A stretch of 64,000 bases of DNA from Rathayibacter sp. SD072 (GTDB lineage: Bacteria; Actinomycetota; Actinomycetes; Actinomycetales; Microbacteriaceae). The number at the start of each line of letters is the position of its first letter. Position 1 is the first letter of the stretch. Under the pieces are notes generated by a model. It did no database searches, was not told where the DNA came from, and was given only the letters and a program-made list of their open reading frames with translations. The stretch covers positions 95,803-159,802 of the forward strand of contig NZ_JADILJ010000002.1 in assembly GCF_017355185.1 (NCBI RefSeq). Reading direction: 5' to 3'. The position numbers and the translations under genes are program-made. Positions 8,929-15,481 of the stretch are shown piece after piece.

Positions 8929-10635
8929 ATGGCAGGCGCACGCGGGATCACCGTCCCCACTCTCGGGCTGGCCTCGGAGCGGGGCAGAGAGCCCGGGAGA
9001 CCGGCCGTCGGTCGAGGCCGGCGCTTCGTCGACCTGGTGCGGCTCGCGCGGCGCAACGGCCTGCTCCCCTGGACGGATCTGGACTTCGGCACCGAGCCGT
9101 CCCGCTCGGCGCTGCGCCGCGAGCAGGCGGAGGGTCTCCGCAGTGCTCTCGAGGAGGCGGGCGGTGCCTTCGTCAAGCTCGGCCAGCTGCTCTCCACCCG
9201 ATCGGATCTGCTGCCCGAGGAGTGGGTGAGCGCCCTCTCCGCTCTGCAGCGCGATGTGGAGCCGGCCCCGTGGCCCGCGGTGCGGGCGGAGCTCGAGGCG
9301 GCGTTCTCCGGTCCGCTCGAGCGCGTCTTCTCCTCGTTCGAGGAGGTGCCGGTGGCGGCGGCCTCGATCGGCCAGGTCCATCGCGCCCGCCTGCACGGCG
9401 GACGGCTCGTCGCGGTGAAGGTGCTCCGCCCCGGGATCGCCCCGGAGGTGCGCCGCGACGTCGACGTCGCGCTGCGCGCCGTGCGGGTGATCGAGCGCGC
9501 GTCACCGCAGGCTCGGCAGCTCGGGATGCGCGCGATCGCCGAGCAGTACGGCGCCGACCTGATCCGCCAGCTCGACTTCCGCCTGGAGGCGCTGAACCTG
9601 CAGGCCCTGCGCGCGGTGCAGGCGCGGTCGCCGCGCTCCGACGAGCTGGTCCTGCCCGAGCTCGTCGAGGAGCTCTCCGACCACCGCGTGCTGGTGATGG
9701 ACTTCATCGAGGGCGAGACGCTCACGTCGGTGACCGCCAGGGGCGGGGAGTCGCCCCTGGTCCTCGAACCCGCCCTGCGGTCGGTCCTTCGCGCCTTCGT
9801 GCGGCAGGTCGTGCTCGACGGCGTCTACCACTCCGATCTGCACCCCGGGAACATCCTGCTGCTGCCGGACGGCCGCGCCGCCCTCGTCGACTTCGGATCC
9901 GTCGGGCGGCTGGACCGCGAGCTGCGCGAGCGCGCCCAGGATCTGCTGATCGCCTACCTGCAGTCCGACAACCGCGCGTTCGCGGATGCGCTGCTCGGTG
10001 TGGCCTCGCTCGAGGAGGGCGCGGACGAGGACGCGTTCCGGCGGGAGCTGAGCGCCTTCCTGACCCTCGAGCTCGGGCCAGGAGCGCGCATCGACGTCGC
10101 GACCGTGGACGCCCTCGTGAAGGTCGTCACCGCGTACGGGCTGGCGGTTCCCGCGGAGGTCGTCGCTGCGGGACGCGGAGCAGCGGTCCTCGAGGGCACC
10201 CTCCGATCGACCGTCCCGCAGATCGACCTGCTCGACGAGGCGAAGGCGCTCGCCGCCGAGCAGATCCGCGACCGCCTGGCTCCGACCGCCCTGCGCGACA
10301 CGCTCGCGAGCGAGGCGCTGGGGCTGCTGCCGGGCCTGCGGCGCCTCCCGCGCCGACTCGAGCGGATCGGCGCCGCCGTCGAGGACGGGGAGCTCACGGT
10401 CAACATCCGCGTCCTCGCCGATGACAGGACGCGACGCCTGGTGGCGGCGGCGGTCCGCCAGACGCTGCTCGTCGCGGTCGGCGCCGTCGGCGGAGTCACC
10501 GCACTGGGCTACCTGACGTCCCCCGGTGCGGGCGGCGGAGTGCTCGACGCCGCGACCGTCGGCACCTGGCTCGGCGCGGGCTCGCTGGTCGCGCTCGCCG
10601 CGGCGGCGGTGGACGTGGTGCGCAGCCGCCGCTGA
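8929..10635 (+). CDS. ABC1/AarF (UbiB) family atypical protein kinase, membrane-anchored
   Basis: 568 residues. ABC1 signatures are complete: KLGQLLSTRSDLLP, AAASIGQVHRARL, the ATP-binding lysine in VAVKVLRPG, HSDLHPGNILL and the metal-binding LVDFGSVG. Two hydrophobic segments at the C-terminus (LLVAVGAVGGVTALGYL and SLVALAAAAVDVV) predict a membrane anchor, as in UbiB/ADCK proteins, which have ATPase activity linked to isoprenoid quinone or lipid metabolism. The ATG at 8929 follows GGAGGGCGG; a GTG nine codons upstream has no such site. Divergent from the sulfhydrylase. Confidence 0.88.
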   Translation: MAGARGITVPTLGLASERGREPGRPAVGRGRRFVDLVRLARRNGLLPWTDLDFGTEPSRSALRREQAEGLRSALEEAGGAFVKLGQLLSTRSDLLPEEWVSALSALQRDVEPAPWPAVRAELEAAFSGPLERVFSSFEEVPVAAASIGQVHRARLHGGRLVAVKVLRPGIAPEVRRDVDVALRAVRVIERASPQARQLGMRAIAEQYGADLIRQLDFRLEALNLQALRAVQARSPRSDELVLPELVEELSDHRVLVMDFIEGETLTSVTARGGESPLVLEPALRSVLRAFVRQVVLDGVYHSDLHPGNILLLPDGRAALVDFGSVGRLDRELRERAQDLLIAYLQSDNRAFADALLGVASLEEGADEDAFRRELSAFLTLELGPGARIDVATVDALVKVVTAYGLAVPAEVVAAGRGAAVLEGTLRSTVPQIDLLDEAKALAAEQIRDRLAPTALRDTLASEALGLLPGLRRLPRRLERIGAAVEDGELTVNIRVLADDRTRRLVAAAVRQTLLVAVGAVGGVTALGYLTSPGAGGGVLDAATVGTWLGAGSLVALAAAAVDVVRSRR

Positions 10636-10651
10636 CGACGCACGGGGCGGA

Positions 10652-11140
10652 TCACCAGAACATCGTGCCCGGGGCCCCCTTGAAGGGACCGACGACGCGG
10701 GAGGTGATCCAGCCGCCGTAGAAGTCGCCCGGCTGCGGCTGGACGGTCTCGCCGTCGACCGTGCAGGAGTCCATCCGACCCGGGTAGAGCGCGACCGTGC
10801 CGCGCAGCTCCTCGAAGCCCGCCCTCGGCTCCGGGTAGGTCCAGCCGGCGCTCTCGGCCACCGCCGAGCCCCCTCGCACGCTCAAGTAGGACGCAGCGCC
10901 CTTGAACTCGCAGACGCTGCGGCCCGGCGCGGGCTCGAGCGCCCCGTCGACGAACGCCTCTCGCGGGAGGTAGTAGACGGGCGGATGGCTGGTCTCGAGG
11001 ACGCGGAGCGCCTCGCGGCTCTCGGCGACGACCACGCCGCCGAGGCGGACGATCACGTGCTCGGAGGTGGGCTCGACCCGCGGGGGCCTCGGGTAGTCCC
11101 AGACGGATTCCTGGCCCTCAGCGGGCGGTACGCGCTTCAT
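10652..11140 (-). CDS. DUF427 domain protein
   Basis: 162 residues. The DUF427 beta-rich fold is recognisable from HVIVRLGGVVVAESREALRVLE, PPVYYLPREAF, the conserved CEFKGAASYLSV and the C-terminal Tyr-Pro segment VALYPGRMDSCTVDGE. The family is small, cytosolic and widespread in actinobacteria; no reaction is established. ATG at 11140. It converges on the AarF gene with a 16-nt gap and diverges from the DarT-like gene. Function unknown. Confidence 0.8.
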   Translation of the reverse strand: MKRVPPAEGQESVWDYPRPPRVEPTSEHVIVRLGGVVVAESREALRVLETSHPPVYYLPREAFVDGALEPAPGRSVCEFKGAASYLSVRGGSAVAESAGWTYPEPRAGFEELRGTVALYPGRMDSCTVDGETVQPQPGDFYGGWITSRVVGPFKGAPGTMFW

Positions 11141-11309
11141 CCCTCCACGCTACGCGCCGTCCGCCCGAGGTCGCCGAGTACCCGGCGAACGCCCGGCGGG
11201 TCCGCGTCCGGCGACCGCGGATCACCGCCGGGGCGGCACGCGGGGCCCTCGGTCGCGTAACGTCGTCCTTGCGCCGGACCCCCCGAGACCGTGCGCAGAA
11301 GGATCCAGC

Positions 11310-12095
11310 GTGCCCACCGAATGCATCCACGGCCTCGACATCGCGCTCTGCGACGTCTGCTCCCCCGCCAAGGCCCCCGACCCCGCGGCCGGGCGCACGC
11401 GCACCCCTGCGCGCGTTCCCGGGACCTCCCGCGCGGCCACCGCGCGAGCGGCGGCACGGGGCACGGCCCGCGAGAAGCCGCTGCCCAAGGTCGACATCGC
11501 CGCGCAGCGCATCTACCACGTCACGCACATCGACAACCTGGCCGCGATCGTGGCCGCGGGCGCCATCATCGCCGACGAGCAGCTGCCCGAGCGCCCCGCG
11601 ATGGACGTCAGCGCCGAGACCACGCGCGAGCACCGCCGCGCCGTGCAGGTGCGCGACGGAGCGAGCGTCGCCGGGTTCGTCCCCTTCTTCCTCTCCCCCG
11701 ACGCCGCGCTCTGGGCCGATCTGCGCGGGGAGCGCGTCGCTCCGCACTGGTCGCCCCGCGCGCACGACACGACCGCGTCGCAGTACGTCGTCCTCGTCGG
11801 GTCGCTGGCCTCGGCTCCGGTGCTCAGCGACGGCGATGCCTCGCACGTCCTCACCCGCTTCACCGAGGGCGACGCCCTGGTGCGCACCTTCGCGCGCCTG
11901 CTCGTCGACGAGCCCGCTCTCCGCAGCGCCGAGGCGCTCGTGCCCGAGCGGTTCCCGCTCGAGGAGATCGCGGTCGTCGGAGTCCCGTCGGTGACGACGC
12001 GCAACAAGGTCAAGGCGCTCTTCGAGGGCAGCTCCGCCTCGCCCCGGGTCGCGGTCTACCCGCCGTGGTTCCACCCGGTGGCCGAGGAGGAGTGA
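11310..12095 (+). CDS. DarT-like (DUF4433) ADP-ribosyltransferase with N-terminal Cys/His cluster
   Basis: 261 residues. Residues about 66-245 match DUF4433/DarT, toxins that ADP-ribosylate thymidine in single-stranded DNA: RIYHVTHIDNLAAIVAAG at 68-85 (NAD-binding side), GFVPFFLSPDAALW near 122-135, and E208 in AEALVPERFP, which aligns in my reading with the DarT catalytic glutamate. Residues 5-17 contain C5, H7, C14 and C17 (CIHGLDIALCDVC), a possible zinc knuckle, followed by a 45-residue Ala/Arg/Pro linker; this extension is not part of standard DarT. No macro-domain antitoxin (DarG) is adjacent. GTG start at 11310 with AGAAGGA upstream. A non-toxic role is possible. Confidence 0.78.
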   Translation: MPTECIHGLDIALCDVCSPAKAPDPAAGRTRTPARVPGTSRAATARAAARGTAREKPLPKVDIAAQRIYHVTHIDNLAAIVAAGAIIADEQLPERPAMDVSAETTREHRRAVQVRDGASVAGFVPFFLSPDAALWADLRGERVAPHWSPRAHDTTASQYVVLVGSLASAPVLSDGDASHVLTRFTEGDALVRTFARLLVDEPALRSAEALVPERFPLEEIAVVGVPSVTTRNKVKALFEGSSASPRVAVYPPWFHPVAEEE

Positions 12096-12099
12096 CCCC

Positions 12100-12624
12100 T
12101 CAGGCGCCGGACTGCAGGTCGATGCGCTCCGAGAGGTAGCGCTCGATCGGCATCAGCCCCTGCTCGCCGAGTCCCGGTGCCCAGCGCACCATGACCTCGT
12201 CACCGCGCACCGCCAGCGGCTCCGGGTCCGCGAGCAGCCCGTCCGCGTCCAGCGCCAGCCTCCGCCAGCCGTAGTTGACGATCTCCCCCTCGCGGAACGG
12301 GCCGTCGAAGGCGGCGCGACGGATCTCGCGGCGCGCCTCCTGCGACTCCGACTGGTTGTTGGCGTGCAGCGGTGCGACCGCACGCGTCACCGAGCCGGTG
12401 GCGAAGAGTGCGCCGGAGCGAGCGAGCAGCAGGACGCCGACCCGCCAGGCGCGCGTCACCGGGGCCATCACCGGTGCGCGGCGGAAGCCGAGGATCGCCC
12501 TCGGGCGCCGCAGCTCGGCCAGAGCCTGGTCCTCGGCTCCGCGAGCCTCGAGCTCGGCGACCGCCGAGACCAGCACCTCGGCGAGCCGGGCGGCGGCCCT
12601 GATCGCCTGCGTCGCGTCCGTCAT
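12100..12624 (-). CDS. conserved hypothetical protein
   Basis: 174 residues, cytosolic, no signal peptide or membrane segment. The first 45 residues are helical (AARLAEVLVSAVAELEARG); the middle contains VTRAWRVGVLLLARSGALFATGSVTRAV and an Arg-rich helix RREIRRAAFDGPF ending in GEIVNYG. I do not recognise a characterised family. ATG at 12624 is preceded by GGAGGAGGCGC, and TAGGCT at 12649-12654 is a plausible -10. It faces the DarT-like gene tail to tail (4-nt gap) and is divergent from adk. Not similar to an antitoxin macro domain. Confidence 0.75.
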   Translation of the reverse strand: MTDATQAIRAAARLAEVLVSAVAELEARGAEDQALAELRRPRAILGFRRAPVMAPVTRAWRVGVLLLARSGALFATGSVTRAVAPLHANNQSESQEARREIRRAAFDGPFREGEIVNYGWRRLALDADGLLADPEPLAVRGDEVMVRWAPGLGEQGLMPIERYLSERIDLQSGA

Positions 12625-12706
12625 GCGCCTCCTCCGTGCGTCGTCACCAGCCTAGAACGGGTGGCACGCGCGCTCCGAATCGCACAGCCCGGTCCGCGCG
12701 CCCGGC

Positions 12707-12712
12707 TACGAT
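12707..12712 (+). promoter_or_regulatory. -10 element of the adk promoter
   Basis: TACGAT matches the actinobacterial TANNNT -10 pattern. It would start transcription near 12719 and give a leader of about 22 nt containing the GGGAGG ribosome binding site of adk. No strong -35 is visible. Confidence 0.45.
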
Positions 12713-12741
12713 CGCCTGACGACAGCGAGGGAGGACGAGCG

Positions 12742-13308
12742 ATGCGCGTCATCATGATGGGGCCGCCCGGCGTGGGCAAGGGCACTCAGGCGGCGATCCT
12801 GGCCGGCTCGCTCGGCGTGCCGGCGATCTCGACAGGAGAGCTGTTCCGCGCGCACGTCGCCGATGGGACCGACCTCGGCAGGCGTCTGCGGACGATCGTC
12901 GAAGCCGGGCAGTACGTGCCGGACGAGATCACGAACGCTCTGGTCGCCGAACGGCTGGACGAGGCCGACGCGCACGACGGCTTCATCCTCGACGGCTATC
13001 CCCGCACCCTCGCCCAGGTCGGCGAGCTGGACCGGATGCTCGAAGAGCGCGGTGCGGAACTGGCGCGGGTGGTGCTGCTGACCGCCGCCACCGACACGGT
13101 GGTGGGCCGGCTGCTCTCGCGCGCCGCCCAGCAGAAGAGGGCCGACGACGACGCCGAGGTGATCCGTCACCGGATCTCGGTCTACGAGCAGGAGACGGCA
13201 CCGCTCGAAGAGGTCTACGCCGACGCGGGACTGCTCGTGCGGGTCGACGGGAGCGCTGACCAGGACGAGGTCGCCCGGCGGGTGGCCGCGGCGTGCCGGA
13301 CGGAATGA
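12742..13308 (+). CDS. adk: adenylate kinase, stand-alone copy
   Basis: 188 residues from the ATG at 12742, which follows GGGAGGACGAGC; the frame is open further upstream but without a start of comparable quality. P-loop GPPGVGKGT at 7-15, AMP-binding TGELFR at 31-36, DGYPR at 84-88 and the short LID arginine region SRAAQQKRADDDAEVIRHR. It interconverts ATP plus AMP and 2 ADP. The usual actinobacterial adk sits after secY in the ribosomal protein operon, so this isolated gene between unrelated neighbours is probably a second copy; that is inference, since the other locus is outside the window. Confidence 0.88.
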   Translation: MRVIMMGPPGVGKGTQAAILAGSLGVPAISTGELFRAHVADGTDLGRRLRTIVEAGQYVPDEITNALVAERLDEADAHDGFILDGYPRTLAQVGELDRMLEERGAELARVVLLTAATDTVVGRLLSRAAQQKRADDDAEVIRHRISVYEQETAPLEEVYADAGLLVRVDGSADQDEVARRVAAACRTE

Positions 13309-13330
13309 CCGGTCACGCCGCGGCGACGGC

Positions 13331-13822
13331 TCAGATCGCCGAGGCGAGGACCTCGTCGAGCTTGGCCGAGGCCTCCTCGTCGGTGCCCTTGAGCGCGAGC
13401 GACAGCTCGGACACCAGGATCTGACGGGCCTTCAGCAGCATGCGCTTCTCGCCGGCCGAGACTCCGCCGGCCTGCTCGCGGCGCCACAGGTCGCGGACGA
13501 CCTCGCTGACGCGGTAGACGCTCCCGCTGGCCATCTTCTCCTGGTTGGCCTTGAAGCGGCGGGACCAGTTGCTGGCCTCCTCCGCGACGTCGCTGCGCAG
13601 GACGTCGTAGACGGCCTGGACACCGGCGTCGTCGATGATCTCGCGGACGCCGACGAGCTCGGCGTTCTCGACGGGCAAGGTGATCGTGAGCTCGCTGGTG
13701 TGCACGTTCATCGTCATGAACGTCTTCTCGACGCCCTTGACCGAGCGCTTCTCGAGCCCGGTGATCGTCACCGCTCCGTGGTGCGGGTAGACCAGGGTCT
13801 CGCCGACCTCGAATGTCATCAT
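13331..13822 (-). CDS. CarD/CdnL family RNA polymerase-binding regulator
   Basis: 163 residues, equal to M. tuberculosis CarD (162). The N-terminal RNAP-interaction domain (FEVGETLVYPHHGAVTI ... LPVENAELVGVREI) and the C-terminal DNA-binding helical domain (NWSRRFKANQEKMASGSVY, EVVRDLWRREQ, AGEKRMLLKARQILV) are complete, including the tryptophan in NWSRR that wedges the -10 junction. CarD stabilises open promoter complexes. The start region ATGATG overlaps the TGA of the upstream tetR by 4 nt, so translation is coupled. Actinobacteria generally keep an essential carD next to ispD; this divergent copy may be a paralogue. Confidence 0.9.
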   Translation of the reverse strand: MMTFEVGETLVYPHHGAVTITGLEKRSVKGVEKTFMTMNVHTSELTITLPVENAELVGVREIIDDAGVQAVYDVLRSDVAEEASNWSRRFKANQEKMASGSVYRVSEVVRDLWRREQAGGVSAGEKRMLLKARQILVSELSLALKGTDEEASAKLDEVLASAI

Positions 13823-14499
13823 GTCGTGCCTTTCATCGTGGGGCCTTCAGTGGGAGGAACAGGGGATCCGAGCGGCGCATCGGCCAGCCACGGGGGAAGG
13901 AGGGCGACGAGCTGCTCGACGAGCTCCTCGTCGGTGCCGTCGAGGGAGCCGGCGAGCCACGCTCCGACGACGGCGAGCACGCCGCCGGCCGCGAAGGTCG
14001 CGGTGAGCTCCGGGTCGACGCTCGCGGGGACGTCCACGCGGCCGAGCACCTCGCGGTGCAGGGCCAGGACGGTGTCGAGCACGGCGTCGTCGGAGGCGAC
14101 GCGTGCCGAGGCGCGGGCGCGCAGCCGTGCGTGGAAGGCGTGGCGGTCGACGAGCCGCTCGACGAGGCGCGCGTAGCCGCGGCGCAGAGCCGTCGCTCCG
14201 GTGCGGTCCTCGGCGTCGCCCTCGGCGACCTCGGCGACGACGAGGTCCTCGCGCAGCAGTGCGGAGGCGACGGCGGCCGCGTCCTCGAAGTGCGCGTAGA
14301 AAGAGCTGCGGCTGATCCCGGCCTCGCGGACGATGTCGCTGACGGCGATGCCCTCGGTGCGCTCCTCTGCGTCGTGCATCACGAGGCGCTCGACGGCGTC
14401 GAAGACGCGGCGGCGGGTGCGTCGCGCCCGAGGATCGGCCGAGGTGGGCATCGAGGAGGGACCCGCTCCGTGCAGGGAGGCGACGCGAGCGGAAGTCAT
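13819..14499 (-). CDS. TetR family transcriptional regulator
   Basis: 226 residues from the ATG at 14499. The helix-turn-helix is IAVSDIVREAGISRSSFYAHF (about residues 50-70) after the helix RRRVFDAVERLV; the C-terminal ligand domain is Ala/Leu/Val-rich and matches no known effector class. The start was chosen because TAGACT at 14507-14512 lies 7 nt upstream, ideal for a leaderless mRNA; ATG at 14505 is two codons longer. A palindrome over the promoter suggests self-repression. Its stop overlaps the carD start, so the regulator and carD form one unit. Confidence 0.88.
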   Translation of the reverse strand: MTSARVASLHGAGPSSMPTSADPRARRTRRRVFDAVERLVMHDAEERTEGIAVSDIVREAGISRSSFYAHFEDAAAVASALLREDLVVAEVAEGDAEDRTGATALRRGYARLVERLVDRHAFHARLRARASARVASDDAVLDTVLALHREVLGRVDVPASVDPELTATFAAGGVLAVVGAWLAGSLDGTDEELVEQLVALLPPWLADAPLGSPVPPTEGPTMKGTT

Positions 14500-14506
14500 C
14501 GACATC

Positions 14507-14536
14507 AGTCTACCACTTCCCGGACAGGTGTTCGGG
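14507..14536 (-). promoter_or_regulatory. tetR-carD promoter and candidate TetR operator
   Basis: On the minus strand, TAGACT (14507-14512) is a -10 element 7 nt before the tetR ATG. At 14519-14536 lies the 18-bp near-perfect palindrome CCCGAACACCTGTCCGGG (7 of 8 arm positions complementary), overlapping the -35 region, where a TetR-type repressor would block RNA polymerase. It sits in the 61-nt gap after the MpaB-like gene. I saw no second copy upstream of that gene. Confidence 0.55.
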
Positions 14537-14560
14537 AGTCGGGAGCAGAGGGTCCTGCCG

Positions 14561-15415
14561 TCAGCCGCGGTGCGCCTCCTCGAGTCGACCGAGGCGCGTC
14601 CTCGCCGCGCGCTCACTGGGCGAGAGGCGACCGAGGTGGAGCTCCAGTCCCCGCATCAGGAGCCGGTTGGCCGTGATCGCCGGCCACCAGGGGCGGCGGA
14701 GCCCGAGCAGCCGACGGACCTCCGGGCGGAGGGAGGCGACGGCACCGGCGAAGAGCAGCGGGTAGACGACGCCGGCCTCGCCCGGGAGGCGGATGTCCCG
14801 GAGGAACCCGACGGCCTCGCGGACCCGCTCGTCCGGCTTCAGCTCGGCCGCGAAGCCCGTGAGCTGCTGCCGGAGCTCGGCGACGCTCTCGGGCGGGTTC
14901 GGCACGCCGAGCAGACGGCCGGACTCGGCCCACTCGCGCACGTAGGCGTCGGGGCCGCCGGGGATCGGACGTCCCCAGATCTCGTGGGTGCTGAGGAAGG
15001 CGTCGGTGAAGGCGTCGTGCACCCAGAGCAGCAGGCGCGGGTCCTGAGCCGAGTAGGGGCGCTCCGCGCCGGCCGCGTCCTCGTAGGTGCCCGTGATCCG
15101 CTCGTGCACGCCGGTCACCCAGCGAGCGGCCCCGGTGGCGGCGGCGCGGTCACCGAAACTCGTCGTCAGCACCCAGCGGACGGTGTTGTCCAGCCGCCCC
15201 ATCGGGTCCTCGCGGTACGTCGAGTGGTCGTGAACCCCCGCCATGGCGCCCGCGTGCAGCGTCTGCATCAGCAGCGCCCTGACGCCGGCGATCATCGTCG
15301 GCATCGCGCCGTTGACCGCCCACACCGCGCTCCCGGGACCGAAGAGCCCGGGACCTTCGCCCTGCTCAAGTGCGACGACCCAGTCGGGGCGGGGACGGGG
15401 TCGGCGGGAGCTCAT
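14561..15415 (-). CDS. oxygenase MpaB/DUF2236 family protein
   Basis: 284 residues. DUF2236/MpaB pattern: GPGSAVWAVNGAMPTMIAGV, LLMQTLHAGAMAGVHDHSTY, GRLDNTVRWVLTTSFG and HERITGTYEDA, with the histidines that in latex-clearing-protein relatives coordinate haem b. Family members include rubber oxygenase and fungal MpaB, but most bacterial copies lack a known substrate. No signal peptide. ATG at 15415. It precedes tetR on the same strand but probably ends its own transcription unit, since tetR has its own promoter. Confidence 0.8.
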   Translation of the reverse strand: MSSRRPRPRPDWVVALEQGEGPGLFGPGSAVWAVNGAMPTMIAGVRALLMQTLHAGAMAGVHDHSTYREDPMGRLDNTVRWVLTTSFGDRAAATGAARWVTGVHERITGTYEDAAGAERPYSAQDPRLLLWVHDAFTDAFLSTHEIWGRPIPGGPDAYVREWAESGRLLGVPNPPESVAELRQQLTGFAAELKPDERVREAVGFLRDIRLPGEAGVVYPLLFAGAVASLRPEVRRLLGLRRPWWPAITANRLLMRGLELHLGRLSPSERAARTRLGRLEEAHRG

Positions 15416-15481
15416 CCGGCCAGTGTGCGCTCGCCCCCTGTGCCGCGGCTGTCTGTCACCCTTCCGGCCGAACGCGCCTCG

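Noticed and set aside
11310..12624. A complete DarTG toxin-antitoxin pair
   Set aside because: The neighbouring protein shows no macro-domain motifs and is encoded convergently, not in an operon.
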